Counted from the stretch's first letter, positions 37,567 through 46,964 are shown. The stretch is DNA of 64,000 nucleotides from JBBECJ01 sp963763325 (GCA_963763325.1 CAVXOL010000018.1:1-64000); one strand, 5' to 3'. Program-made: numbers and translations. Notes: generated by a model from the sequence alone, not told the origin.

Positions 37567-39099
37567 TTAGTGTCGGAAGTGTCGTTCGCCGGTCATCAGC
37601 ATCGTCATCCCGTGCGCATCGGCGACCGCGATCGTCTCGTCGTCCTTGACGGAGCCGCCGGGCTGGACAATCGCCGTCACTCCTGCCTTGGCTGCGGCCT
37701 CGACACCGTCAGGGAATGGGAAGAAGGCATCACTGGCGAGGACACTTCCGGCCGCCCGATCGCCCGCGACCTTGACTGCGATCCGAACGCTCTCAACACG
37801 GTTCGGCTGGCCGGCTCCAACGCCGACGACGACGCCCGGCCGTGCGAGGACGATCGCGTTCGATTTCACCCACTTGACGCCGCGCCAGGCGAACACCAAT
37901 GCTTCGAGCTCCTGCGAGGTCGGTTCACGCTGTGTGACACACCGCCACGACGCTGGATTGACCGGAACGCTGTCCGCCTCCTGAACGAGCAACCCGCCCG
38001 GGATCGACCGCAACTCCCAACCGCTGACCGGTGCCGGATTGCCGACCGAGATGATGCGCAGGTTACGCTTCCTGAGCAGGCGCTCAAGCGCGCCGTCGCT
38101 GTACCCAGGCGCAATCATGACGTCGAAACGATGGCTGCCAATTGCGGCGGCTACGTCTTCCGTAACCGTCTTGTTACAGGCCATGATCCCGCCGAATGCC
38201 GATACGGGATCTCCACTGAGCGCGCGCTGATAGGCCTCGACGAGGTCGTCACTGGATCCGATCCCGCAGGGGAGCGTGTGCTTGACAATCACCACCGTCG
38301 GCGCGTCGAAGTCAACCGCACAACCCCAGGCGGCCGTTGCGTCGAGATAGTTGTTGTAGGACATCTCACGGCCGTCGTGAACATGCCAGGTTGCGACACC
38401 TGCCTCGGCGCCGGGAGCCGGGATTGTGTAGACAGCCGCCTGCTGATGTGGGTTCTCGCCATAGCGTACGTTGTGCAATAGCGTTGCGCCGACCGGCAGG
38501 CGGGATGGGAACCCAGGCTCGTCTCGCAGATAGGTTGCAACGAGGCTGTCGTAGGTAGCGACGTGCGCGAATGCCTTCGCTGCCAATCGTCGGCGTGTCT
38601 CTGGAGAGACGCCAGCTACGCCAGCGACTTCAATCTGGCCGAGCACGTCGTCGTAGTCTGCGGGATCGGTCAGGACGATGACTCCGTCGTAATTCTTCGC
38701 AGCCGCCCGCGTCATCGCCGGGCCACCGATGTCGATGTTCTCGATCGCGTCTTCGTCGCTGACGTTCGGGTCGCCGACGACGTTGGCAAAGGGATACAGG
38801 TTTGAAACCAACATGTCGATCGTCCGTAGCGAGTGCTGGTCCAGCGTTGCCAGGTGATTCGGCTTGTCGCGCCGCGCCAGCAGTCCCGCGTGAATCGCCG
38901 GGTGCAGTGTCTTGACCCGTCCATCCAGGATCTCTGGGAAGCCGGTCACGTCACTGACGTCGATCACAGCGATCCCTGCATCACGGAGCGCCGTGGCCGT
39001 TCCGCCAGTCGAGAGAATCTCGAATCCTGCAGCGACGAGTCGCCTGGCGAGTTCGGTTACGCCAGTCTTGTCCCAGACACTGATCAACGCTGTCGGCAT
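37567..39099 (-). CDS. purH: Bifunctional AICAR formyltransferase / IMP cyclohydrolase
   Basis: 510 residues, full length. Catalyses the last two steps of IMP synthesis in the cytosol. The N-terminal MGS-like cyclohydrolase domain begins ALISVWDKTGVTELARRLVA and contains STGGTATALRDAG; the C-terminal transformylase has YNNYLDATAAWGCAVDFDAP, IVKHTLPCGIG and GDRAAGSVLASDAFFPFPDG, PGGSVKDDE. The ATG at 39099 is preferred over the TTG at 39105: AGAAGGG is correctly spaced and the HD-domain gene stops 2 nt earlier (TGAGGATG). Last gene of the hflX-purH cluster. Confidence 0.97.
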   Translation of the reverse strand: MPTALISVWDKTGVTELARRLVAAGFEILSTGGTATALRDAGIAVIDVSDVTGFPEILDGRVKTLHPAIHAGLLARRDKPNHLATLDQHSLRTIDMLVSNLYPFANVVGDPNVSDEDAIENIDIGGPAMTRAAAKNYDGVIVLTDPADYDDVLGQIEVAGVAGVSPETRRRLAAKAFAHVATYDSLVATYLRDEPGFPSRLPVGATLLHNVRYGENPHQQAAVYTIPAPGAEAGVATWHVHDGREMSYNNYLDATAAWGCAVDFDAPTVVIVKHTLPCGIGSSDDLVEAYQRALSGDPVSAFGGIMACNKTVTEDVAAAIGSHRFDVMIAPGYSDGALERLLRKRNLRIISVGNPAPVSGWELRSIPGGLLVQEADSVPVNPASWRCVTQREPTSQELEALVFAWRGVKWVKSNAIVLARPGVVVGVGAGQPNRVESVRIAVKVAGDRAAGSVLASDAFFPFPDGVEAAAKAGVTAIVQPGGSVKDDETIAVADAHGMTMLMTGERHFRH

Positions 39100-39101
39100 C
39101 C

Positions 39102-39728
39102 TCAACCCTTCTCATCATTTCGCAGAGGCGGCGCAATGACGATCTCCACCCGCATCGGCAGATACGTCAGCGCCGTAAATCCACCAGCCGCCTCACGAAG
39201 TCGATCGCGATCGACCGATGGTTCGGAGCTAGCGATGGCGGTAACAACGCCTCCATGCTCGTTTGCCTCGGCGCTGACGGACGTGATAACGCCGAGGTGG
39301 CTCGCGTCGCAGGCAGCTGCCAGGCGAACAATCGCACTCACGCGCCGTGTCCGGCGCTGCTCCTCTGTATCCATTTCGCCGAAGCCGGCGTGCTCGATAT
39401 TGGGCATCGATCGCCCGTGGTAGCGAGCGGCACAGGCAGCGATCACCTGGTCCTGGCGAGAAAAGCCAGGAAGATACGCCGCCTCGATCATGTCGTACGA
39501 CTTCCGATGGTGATCACGCGGCCCCCGGAGGTATCCGGCGTCGTGAAAGAGTGCCGCGACGACGGTCAGCAGTCGGTCACCGGGCGCAAGCTCGAGCCGC
39601 TCCCGGAGACCATCGAACAGCGAGCCTGCGAACTCGGCACAGCGAATCGCATGGTCCCGGTCTGGCACCTCGATTTCAACCAGGTCGAGGATAGCACTGG
39701 GATTGTCAGTCATCTCAATGGGTTCCAA
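39102..39728 (-). CDS. HD-domain phosphohydrolase-like protein
   Basis: 208 residues with HD-superfamily metal ligands: DRDHAIRCAEFAG (about residue 26), ALFHDAGYLRGP (HD at about 63) and HHRKSYDMIEAAYL, plus ACAARYHGR. The C-terminal part (TALTYLPMRVEIVIAP) resembles the tail of Ppx/GppA-associated HD proteins. The TTG at 39728 has GGAG 7 nt upstream; an ATG at 39713 is the alternative. Possibly a nucleotide phosphohydrolase; it is tightly coupled to purH, and lies 66 bp after mglA. Confidence 0.8.
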   Translation of the reverse strand: MEPIEMTDNPSAILDLVEIEVPDRDHAIRCAEFAGSLFDGLRERLELAPGDRLLTVVAALFHDAGYLRGPRDHHRKSYDMIEAAYLPGFSRQDQVIAACAARYHGRSMPNIEHAGFGEMDTEEQRRTRRVSAIVRLAAACDASHLGVITSVSAEANEHGGVVTAIASSEPSVDRDRLREAAGGFTALTYLPMRVEIVIAPPLRNDEKG

Positions 39729-39794
39729 CGAAACACTCCGTCCACCCGGGTGGACTCCCCGAGCATAGACAGAGTGTATCGAAGTTCGTGGAGC

Positions 39795-40370
39795 CTACAG
39801 CTTGTTGACAACCAGCTTCGAAATAGCGCGCAGCGTCTCGAAGACGCCGGTCCCCTTAACGGCGACTGCCTCGAACCGCGGCACTTTGATCGTGTTGAGA
39901 TACCGATCGAGAACTGGCGTCGGCAACGCGGTCGGCAGGTCCATTTTGTTGTATTGCATGACGAGTGGGAACTCAAGCAGCCGTTTCCCCTGATTGGTGA
40001 GGTTGTGCGCCAGCTCCCGCAGGCTCTGGAGATTATCGGCGAGCCGGTCACGCTGGCCGTCGGCGACGAAGACGACACCGTCAGCGCCGTTCAGGACAGC
40101 AACTCGCGTCCGCTCGTACAGGATCTGACCCGGCACCGTGTAGAGGTGGAAGCGAATCGTAAAGCCATGGACTTTTCCGAGATCGAGCGGCAGGAAGTCA
40201 AAGAACAGCGTTCGTTCCGTCTCAGTAGCAATCGACAGCAGATCACCACGGCCATTCTGCGGAATTTTGCCGTGAATGAACTGCAGGTTGGTCGTCTTGC
40301 CACACAATCCTGGACCGTAGTACACGATCTTGCCGTGTATTTCCCGTGCAGCAACATTAATCAGGGCCAT
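39795..40370 (-). CDS. mglA: MglA-like small Ras-family GTPase
   Basis: 191 residues. G1 P-loop YYGPGLCGKTTNLQFI (about 17-32), TVPGQ at G3 (MglA-type, replacing the DxxG of Ras), NKMD at G4. In gliding bacteria MglA sets cell polarity; in Chloroflexota and Deinococcota homologues occur without gliding. The start overlaps the upstream MglB-like gene by 10 bp, so the GTPase and its probable GAP are translationally coupled. Confidence 0.93.
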   Translation of the reverse strand: MALINVAAREIHGKIVYYGPGLCGKTTNLQFIHGKIPQNGRGDLLSIATETERTLFFDFLPLDLGKVHGFTIRFHLYTVPGQILYERTRVAVLNGADGVVFVADGQRDRLADNLQSLRELAHNLTNQGKRLLEFPLVMQYNKMDLPTALPTPVLDRYLNTIKVPRFEAVAVKGTGVFETLRAISKLVVNKL

Positions 40371-40918
40371 GGCTTCTTTTCCGTTGTCTGACCCGGGCTT
40401 GGAGCCGAGTCGTCGTTGAACAGCAGGTCAATTGTGTCAACGGCGGCTTTGCGGATTCCGCCCCGGAACTGGGCACGCCGGCTCTCGTTATTCTGGATGA
40501 CCAGGTGCAGGATAGCAGTCAATGACTGAGTCGCGCGTTTCGAGAGCACCTTAACGAGCCCAAGGTGCGCCTGATGATCGAACACAACCACCAACAGCCA
40601 GCGATCGTCAACTGTTTCAGTGAAGATCTTTTCGCGCATTCCTTCCTGGACAAGAACCCGGAATCCGTCCTCCTTCAGCAACCTCGCCATCTCACGAGAT
40701 GTCGCGTAGGCGCCGGCCAGCAGTGCCCCAAGATGCATCATCTCCTGCATCCGGCCCTCGCCACCCTGCCAACTGATAATCTGACCGGCTCTGTCGAGCA
40801 ACATGATGTGGGTCGCGCCTGTCTCGTCCATCAATCGCTTCAGACAGACGCCAATCGCCTCCGACTCTTCAGTGCTGACGATCAGGCTCGTCAATGTCGG
40901 ATCGAGCCTTTCAAACAT
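40361..40918 (-). CDS. Roadblock/LC7 protein, probable MglB-type GAP
   Basis: 185 residues with a Roadblock/LC7 fold (LKRLMDETGATHIMLLDRAG, QIISWQGGEG, WLLVVVFDHQAHLGLVKVLS) and a longer C-terminal helix (AILHLVIQNNESRRAQFRGG) like MglB. Immediately upstream of and overlapping mglA. Expected to stimulate GTP hydrolysis by MglA. Longer than the separate roadblock protein at 42101-42466. Confidence 0.88.
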   Translation of the reverse strand: MFERLDPTLTSLIVSTEESEAIGVCLKRLMDETGATHIMLLDRAGQIISWQGGEGRMQEMMHLGALLAGAYATSREMARLLKEDGFRVLVQEGMREKIFTETVDDRWLLVVVFDHQAHLGLVKVLSKRATQSLTAILHLVIQNNESRRAQFRGGIRKAAVDTIDLLFNDDSAPSPGQTTEKKPWP

Positions 40919-40978
40919 GGACCAGTTCTCCGGCCGCGGCCAGGGCGAGCATCCTGGCCTGCTCGCTGTACCCGTGGC

Positions 40979-42070
40979 TCATTTCAGCTCTGTCCCGTCC
41001 TCGACCAGCACAACGCGTCGTCCGTCAGTCGATCGTATGACCTCGCCGATGACGACGGCATCGGTCGCGATCTGTTTGATCACCGCCACGTCTTCGGGAG
41101 AACACACCACGACATAGCCGATCCCCATGTTGAACGCTCGGTATCCCTCGTTCCGCGACACGTTTCCGGCCTCCATAACGTACGAGAACTGTTCAGGAAC
41201 CTGCCACGCGTTTGTCTCAATCAGTGCCGTAGCGTCGTCCGGAATGACCCGCGATACGTTCCCCGGAAGTCCGCCGCCAGTGATGTGCGCCATCCCGGTC
41301 ACTCGTGCCTCTGCCAGCAACCGCCGGACAGTCGGTAGATACGAACGGTGTGGTTCGAGCAGGACATCCGCCAGTCTTCGTGACGCTTCAAACGGCGCCG
41401 GCGCCGCGAGCCGCTCGCGAGCCGCGTCACCCTCATTAAGCCCTAAGGCGGCCCGGACGAGGGAGTACCCATTGGTATGAAATCCGTTACTTGGCAACCC
41501 AACGAGCACGTCGCCGACCCGAACCGACGAACCATCGACGAGATCATCAGATTCAACGATGCCGACGATCGTTCCGACGACATCGTAGTCCTCTCCGGAA
41601 TAGACTCCGGGCATTTCGGCTGTCTCGCCGCCGACCAACGCGACGCCCGCTTCCACACAGGCGCGAGCGATGCCGCCGATGACGGTTATGGCTGTCTCGG
41701 GGTTGAGCCGGCCTGTTCCGAAATAGTCAAGGAAGAAGAGCGGCGTCGCGCCGCATGCGACGATGTCGTTGACGCAGTGGTTGACGATATCAGCACCAAT
41801 GCCGCTATGATCACCTGCCAGCGAAGCAACCTTGAGCTTCGTGCCGACACCGTCAATGCTGGCGACCAGTGTCGCTCCGGAACCGACTGGACCGATGCGA
41901 TAGAACCCGCCAAAGTGACCGAGCCCGCGCGGAACACGGTCGGAATGAGTCCGAGCTGCCAGGCTGCGAATTCCGGCGACAACCGCGTCGGCCGCGTCGA
42001 TATCAACACCCGCGTCGCGGTAACTGAACGTCCCGTCGGGTTCATCTGGCTGTTGGATGTTCGCCCCCAC
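40979..42070 (-). CDS. purM: Phosphoribosylformylglycinamidine cyclo-ligase (AIR synthetase)
   Basis: 363 residues, full length. Makes aminoimidazole ribotide in purine synthesis with ATP. Family motifs: FSYRDAGVDIDAADA at the N-terminus, VASIDGVGTKLKVASL, HCVNDIVACGATPLFFLDYF, LVGGETAEMPGVYSGEDYDV, GLPSNGFHTNGYSL and AHITGGGLPGNVSRVIPDD. The GTG at 42070 is used. It stands between two roadblock genes, an unusual placement for purM. Confidence 0.97.
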   Translation of the reverse strand: MGANIQQPDEPDGTFSYRDAGVDIDAADAVVAGIRSLAARTHSDRVPRGLGHFGGFYRIGPVGSGATLVASIDGVGTKLKVASLAGDHSGIGADIVNHCVNDIVACGATPLFFLDYFGTGRLNPETAITVIGGIARACVEAGVALVGGETAEMPGVYSGEDYDVVGTIVGIVESDDLVDGSSVRVGDVLVGLPSNGFHTNGYSLVRAALGLNEGDAARERLAAPAPFEASRRLADVLLEPHRSYLPTVRRLLAEARVTGMAHITGGGLPGNVSRVIPDDATALIETNAWQVPEQFSYVMEAGNVSRNEGYRAFNMGIGYVVVCSPEDVAVIKQIATDAVVIGEVIRSTDGRRVVLVEDGTELK

Positions 42071-42100
42071 TCATTCGACGGTATTATCCGCAGCGGCCGC

Positions 42101-42466
42101 CTACTCGCGCTCCAACGCTTCGGACAGGGCTTCGGCTCGCCGACGCAGAATGATGCGCATCCGGCCGAGATTGATACCTGGGCCAGCAAGCAGAACCAGC
42201 ATGTTCTCCTCGTCGAGCGACGACATCATGATGATGTGATTGCCGTACTCGATCGTCATCATCTCCGACGATGTCTCACCGAGCTCCTGGCCGAGGGCAT
42301 CCATGACGAGGGCACCGTTAGACGCAACTGAGCACAACGATTCGACATCAACATCACCGTTCGACGCTGATTCGATCACCAGGCCGTCGACACTGACGAC
42401 TGCGGCCATTCCGAGACCACTCGAAGCCTGTAATTCCTGAAGCACATCCGCGAGACTGGCCGTCAT
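42101..42466 (-). CDS. Roadblock/LC7 domain protein
   Basis: 121 residues, a single Roadblock/LC7 domain (ADVLQELQASSGLGMAAVVS, VDGLVIESASNGD, IEYGNHIIMMSSLDEENMLV, LLAGPGINLGRMRIILRRRA). ATG at 42466 with GGAGG 7 nt upstream is preferred over the frame start at 42490. 30 bp before purM. It may be a second regulator of the MglA-like GTPase. Confidence 0.88.
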   Translation of the reverse strand: MTASLADVLQELQASSGLGMAAVVSVDGLVIESASNGDVDVESLCSVASNGALVMDALGQELGETSSEMMTIEYGNHIIMMSSLDEENMLVLLAGPGINLGRMRIILRRRAEALSEALERE

Positions 42467-42585
42467 CCGTAGTCCTCCCCTGATCGACACCCCATCGACG
42501 TGACCACGCGATTATAGCCGCGCATGGCACGATCACATGCCCGGAAGCCTCTCAGCCGATCGATACTTTCGTCCTGTATCCAACG

Positions 42586-43923
42586 TCAGACGCCGCCACC
42601 GCTGCCGTCAGCAGCGGCCACAACCTGTTCCGTCGTCAGGAACGGTTCAAACCGCTCGCGGAGCCTTCGCGGCAGTGTTCCGGAGAGTCGCGTTCCATCG
42701 TCGCCGTGCGAGACATGTTCGACTTTGCCGGCCTGATGGAACAGGTTCACCAATTCAGCACGGTCATAGGGGATGCAGACGTCAACACGGGTTGTGCCGT
42801 CAGCCAGTCCAAGTGCTTCCTCGATACGTAACAGGAGCGTGTCGATGCCACGGTTGCGCATCGCCGAGATCGGGACGAAGTCATCCGGCAAATTCAGATC
42901 GTCGGCGACAGCCGCCGGATCTGCGTCCGCCTCCAGCATGTCAATTTTGTTGAGCGCCGTTACCATCGGCTTACCAGCGACATCCAGTTCAGCCAGCACC
43001 TCGCGGACCGTCTCGGCCTGCTCGGGCGCATTAGGATGCGAGATATCAAGGACGTGCAGGAGAATCGATGCTTCTTCGATCTCTTCAAGCGTCGCTCGGA
43101 ATGCGGCAATCAAGGTTGTCGGCAGATGATTGATGAAACCGACCGTATCCGTCAGCAGAACGTAGCGACCGCCGGGAAGAATGACCCGCCGCGTTGTCGG
43201 ATCGAGGGTCGCAAAGAGCTGATCTTCGGAGAGAACGCCGGCGTCGGTCAGCCGGTTGAGCAGCGTCGACTTGCCTGCGTTGGTGTAGCCAACGATCGCG
43301 ACGACCGGGACATTGTTTCGTCGCCGACGCGTCCGATACAGCTCGCGGTGACGGTGAACGTCTGCCAGTTCAGACTTGATGTGCGAGATGCGCGCGCGCG
43401 CCAGTCTCCGGTCCGTTTCGAGCTGGGTCTCACCCGGACCACGCAGACCGACTCCGCCAACGCCCTGCCGCTCAAGGTGTGTCCACATGCGCGTCAGGCG
43501 CGGCAAGCGGTATTCCAGCTGCGCCAGCTCGACCTGAAGTCGACCTTCATGGGTGACAGCCCGCTTCGCAAAGATGTCCAGGATCAGTGCCGTCCGATCG
43601 ACGACCATCGTGCCGAGTCGGTCCTCGACGTTGCGGAGTTGGGCAGGCGACAACTCGTCGTCGAAGATCACGACATCAGCCTGTAATTCCGCGACAGCTT
43701 CAACGATTTCGTCCAGCTTGCCCTTGCCAACGTAGGTCTTTGGGTGAGGATGTGGCAAGTTCTGAGTCGCTGACCCGATCACTTCAAGGCCGGCGGTCTC
43801 CGAGAGCCGGGCAAGCTCTTCAAGCGACGCTTCCGAACTCCAGTCGTCTCGTCGGTAATCGACGCTGACGAGGTATGCGCGCTGCTTGGGGGTCTGAGTC
43901 GAGTACGGTCCGCGTTCGGTAAT
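42586..43923 (-). CDS. hflX: HflX GTPase
   Basis: About 445 residues if started at 43923; ribosome-associated GTPase that splits stalled 70S/100S ribosomes. N-terminal HflX domain (PKTYVGKGKLDEIVEAVAEL, GPGETQLETDRRLARARISH), G domain with P-loop VAIVGYTNAGKSTLLNRL, DTVGFI, NKIDM. The frame has a normal GTG only at 43782, which would remove the first 47 residues of the fold. Upstream, a frame-consistent ATT at 43923 has GGAG 7 nt before it and gives MTERGPYSTQTPKQRAYLVS, the expected N-terminus. No ATG/GTG/TTG lies between it and the stop further upstream. Confidence 0.9.
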   Translation of the reverse strand: MTERGPYSTQTPKQRAYLVSVDYRRDDWSSEASLEELARLSETAGLEVIGSATQNLPHPHPKTYVGKGKLDEIVEAVAELQADVVIFDDELSPAQLRNVEDRLGTMVVDRTALILDIFAKRAVTHEGRLQVELAQLEYRLPRLTRMWTHLERQGVGGVGLRGPGETQLETDRRLARARISHIKSELADVHRHRELYRTRRRRNNVPVVAIVGYTNAGKSTLLNRLTDAGVLSEDQLFATLDPTTRRVILPGGRYVLLTDTVGFINHLPTTLIAAFRATLEEIEEASILLHVLDISHPNAPEQAETVREVLAELDVAGKPMVTALNKIDMLEADADPAAVADDLNLPDDFVPISAMRNRGIDTLLLRIEEALGLADGTTRVDVCIPYDRAELVNLFHQAGKVEHVSHGDDGTRLSGTLPRRLRERFEPFLTTEQVVAAADGSGGGV

Positions 43924-43995
43924 GGGGATGCTCCGTTCGATGCTGGGCGAAAGTATCCCGTCATTTTACCATTCGACCGATCTGTCACATCCTGG

Positions 43996-45534
43996 TTACG
44001 TCTCGCGCGAACGGCGCAGCGCAGCGTCGGGATCTACGGCAATCTGGCGAACGCGCTCGTCGAGGGATGAGTTCGCTTGCTCCAGCACGTCACGTTGTTC
44101 GGTGACCCATGCTTTGGTGCGGTTTGCCGCGAACATTTCCCGTTCCAGAGACGCACGTACCGCGCTCGGAGCCGGCCCGCCCGGGTGGTCTCGCCGTTCT
44201 ACGAAGCGTTTTGGTGAGAGGACTTTGGCCAACATCTCAGGCTCAATACCGACCTCGACCCCACGGAGCTTGAGTGCGATCCCATCGATCACCTGAGTCT
44301 TCAGGTTGGTCGCTTCGCCTCCGGCCTCAGTTGCTTCAACAACGACACGCTCAGCGAGCCGAACGGCTTCGTCACGTGGAATCTCGAAGTCGATCGCGAG
44401 CAGATCCGCAAGTTCCGAACTGGTCGCAAAGCCGCGATTCGCCCGATGAGCAAACAACGCGCGGTTGACATCCGCTGTCGCCAACACGTCTCCAAGCACG
44501 TCAAGGGATTCGATTCCCAAGGCGATTTGATCCTCCACCAGCAGAAATAGTCGTTGGGCGGAAGCTTCGCCGCCGAGCATCTGTCTGCCGGCAAGTAATA
44601 GCGTCAGCTGCTGTGGGGCGCTTGCGATGTCCATCATCCTCACCCTGAGATGGTCGAGAACGAGCGGATCGCGCCGCTGCGGCTGGCTGTCGTTGCCGTG
44701 GATGTATTGGTCGGGTGGCGCCATCGTTCCGACATCATCGCGCGCCCAGACCTGGAGGTCGGCAAGCAAGCGAGTCAACTCGACCGCCGCCAAGGCGACG
44801 ATACTCGCGATTTCAGCCAGCACGTCCGATCCGGCAACTGCATCGAAGGTGCTCTCGATCGGACCGTCGAAGCCGAGCAGTTCGGCCTGGCGTCCACGCA
44901 GGATCGGGACTGCGGTCGCCATACCTGAGACAGCGCCCAGTGGTGACTGGTTCAGTCGCGGGAACACCTCCTGAAGCCGTGAGCTGGTTCTGGTAAGCGG
45001 CCCGAGTTGACCGGCGAGGTAATGTCCGAGGCTGGTCGGCTGGACGACCTGTCCGTTAGAGGTTGCCAACAGGAGCGTCGTCAAGTGCTGCAGGGCGACC
45101 GCCGCAACGGTCGAGCGAAACCGTAAGATTGCGTCAGCGTAGTTGAGCAACTGCTCGCGCAGGACGATCCGCATCGCTGCCAGCGTGATCTCTTCGCGCG
45201 CAGTGCCGAGCATGAGAGCGCTCCCGGTCGCCCTGAGCACACATGCCTCAACACCCGCAAGCGGATGGAGGGGATCGACGTCAATCTCGCCTTCGAGTGC
45301 GCCAAGACCTCTCATCAATTCCCCAGCGACGACCGGCTCGACTACTCGCCTTTCGGCGAGGACAACGGCATGCGCGCGGTAGACACCAACTGCGGCGTCT
45401 TCCAACCGGCGGCCGACGGCAGAGTGGAGCGGGTCCAGTAGCTTGTCGCGATATCGTTCGTCGGGAAACCCTCCCTTCGGTCGCGGTTCGCGACGTTCAG
45501 TCCTACGTAGGCGCGCGAGTGGGTCCTGGCTCAC
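43996..45534 (-). CDS. Argininosuccinate-lyase-like protein of the fumarase/aspartase superfamily
   Basis: About 512 residues. ArgH-like features: GGFPDERYRDKLLDPLHSAV near the N-terminus, ATSNGQVVQPTSLGHYLAGQ (the HxQxAQPxxxGH region), SGMATAVPILRGRQAELLGF and GSDVLAEIASIVALAAVELT. The superfamily signature loop (GSSxMPxKxNP) is replaced by a divergent GNDSQPQRRDP, so argininosuccinate cleavage is doubtful. GTG at 45534 chosen (GAGAG upstream, leaves 155 bp to the divergent DUF362 gene); ATG at 45570 is possible. Function probably a different elimination reaction. Confidence 0.7.
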   Translation of the reverse strand: MSQDPLARLRRTERREPRPKGGFPDERYRDKLLDPLHSAVGRRLEDAAVGVYRAHAVVLAERRVVEPVVAGELMRGLGALEGEIDVDPLHPLAGVEACVLRATGSALMLGTAREEITLAAMRIVLREQLLNYADAILRFRSTVAAVALQHLTTLLLATSNGQVVQPTSLGHYLAGQLGPLTRTSSRLQEVFPRLNQSPLGAVSGMATAVPILRGRQAELLGFDGPIESTFDAVAGSDVLAEIASIVALAAVELTRLLADLQVWARDDVGTMAPPDQYIHGNDSQPQRRDPLVLDHLRVRMMDIASAPQQLTLLLAGRQMLGGEASAQRLFLLVEDQIALGIESLDVLGDVLATADVNRALFAHRANRGFATSSELADLLAIDFEIPRDEAVRLAERVVVEATEAGGEATNLKTQVIDGIALKLRGVEVGIEPEMLAKVLSPKRFVERRDHPGGPAPSAVRASLEREMFAANRTKAWVTEQRDVLEQANSSLDERVRQIAVDPDAALRRSRET

Positions 45535-45689
45535 GTTTGCTCTCAATCCGTGGAGGCCTATTACGGCCATAACGTGCGGTGCGAAGCGTGCGTTGTTCAA
45601 TCGTACCGAGGTTGAGTACCATGAAACCGAGGTGACCGTCGCAAGGCAGACAGCGCCCGGATGGGCAGGGCAGGGAGACGAGCACGACC

Positions 45690-46898
45690 ATGGCATACGA
45701 TTTTCCGGGCAAAGGTAAGGTCGCGGTCCTCAAAACGCGGCCAGAGACCGTCGTCGAGGACTTCGGGCAGGTGATGCAGCTTGCCGGCTATCAGGACACG
45801 CTTGACAAGGCACTCGAGACGATTCTCAAGATCAACATCTCATGGCAGACGTGGTATCCGGCCTGTTCGACGGCTCCGTGGCAACTCGAAGGTGTCATCC
45901 GCCGCCTCCAGGCCGATGGCTACGAGAACCTGATGGGCGCCCACAACAAGACGGTTGTCGTCGATGCCTACGTCGGCGAACGCAACAACAAGCACAAGTA
46001 CGTCGTCGACAAGTACGGCGTCAAGAACGTCCACCTCTACGAGCCGGAAGTTGAGTGGATCGTCTACGAGCCGAAGGGCGAGATGATGGTCCTGAACGAC
46101 ATCTTCCCGGACGGGATCAAGATCCCGAAGATGTTCATCGGCAAGAACATGATCCAGCTCCCGACGGTCAAGACACACGTCTTCACGACGATCACCGGCG
46201 CAATGAAAAACGCCTTCGGTGGGCTGCTCTCAGAGCGTCGCCACTGGACCCACGCCGTCATCGACGAGACGCTGGTGGACCTGCTGACGATCCAGCGCGA
46301 GATCCATCCCGGTCTGTTCGCTGTCATGGACGGCACCTTCGCCGGCGATGGCCCCGGACCGCGGGCGATGCGCGTCCACGAGAAGGACATCATCCTTGCC
46401 AGCGCCGACCAGGTCGCGATCGATGCGATATCGGCCAAGATCCAGGGCTTCAACCCGATGGACCTGGAGTTTATCCGCTATGCGCACGAGAAGGGTCTTG
46501 GCATCGGTGATCCGAAGGACATCGAGATCGTCGGCTACGACATCAGTGCTGAGGACTGGGGCTTCATCCAGGAGGACACATTTGCCTCGAAGGGGCAAAA
46601 GCTGATCTACCACGGTCCGCTCAAGAAGTACGAGAAGGCACTGCTCCAATCGCCGATCGTGCCTTGGAGCTACTTCGCTTCCAACTTCTACCACAACGTC
46701 TACTGGTACCCGGTCGTCGGTCGTAAGCGCGTTAAAGAAGCACTCCACAGCAAGTGGGGTCAGCTATTCCAGTCGTACGGCGACGGCAAGGTCGTGCTGC
46801 CGGGGCCAGAGCCGGTCTCGGCCAGCATCGCTGCAGGTGCTGGAGTCGCTGCGGTTGCAGGAGCCGTTCTGGCGGGAAAGTCGTTGCTGAAGAAGTAG
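45690..46898 (+). CDS. DUF362-domain protein
   Basis: 402 residues matching the DUF362 family: KINISWQTWYPACSTAPWQL, RLQADGYENLMGAHNKTVVV, LPTVKTHVFTTITGAMKNAF (the typical K-TH...GG-KN-G motif) and ASADQVAIDAISAKIQGF. The C-terminus has a hydrophobic Ala/Gly-rich helix (SIAAGAGVAAVAGAVLAG) then KKK-type end, perhaps a membrane anchor. Biochemical function of the family is poorly defined. Divergent from the ArgH-like gene, and ended by a hairpin. Confidence 0.88.
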   Translation: MAYDFPGKGKVAVLKTRPETVVEDFGQVMQLAGYQDTLDKALETILKINISWQTWYPACSTAPWQLEGVIRRLQADGYENLMGAHNKTVVVDAYVGERNNKHKYVVDKYGVKNVHLYEPEVEWIVYEPKGEMMVLNDIFPDGIKIPKMFIGKNMIQLPTVKTHVFTTITGAMKNAFGGLLSERRHWTHAVIDETLVDLLTIQREIHPGLFAVMDGTFAGDGPGPRAMRVHEKDIILASADQVAIDAISAKIQGFNPMDLEFIRYAHEKGLGIGDPKDIEIVGYDISAEDWGFIQEDTFASKGQKLIYHGPLKKYEKALLQSPIVPWSYFASNFYHNVYWYPVVGRKRVKEALHSKWGQLFQSYGDGKVVLPGPEPVSASIAAGAGVAAVAGAVLAGKSLLKK

Positions 46899-46915
46899 AA
46901 GCGCCAACCACGAGG

Positions 46916-46941
46916 AGCCGGAGCACGACGTTGCTCCGGCT
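46916..46941 (+). terminator. Terminator after the DUF362 gene
   Basis: Perfect 10-bp stem AGCCGGAGCA/TGCTCCGGCT with a 6-nt loop, followed by TCATTTCG, 18 bp past the stop. Confidence 0.75.
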
Positions 46942-46964
46942 TCATTTCGTCAGATGAGGTTCGG

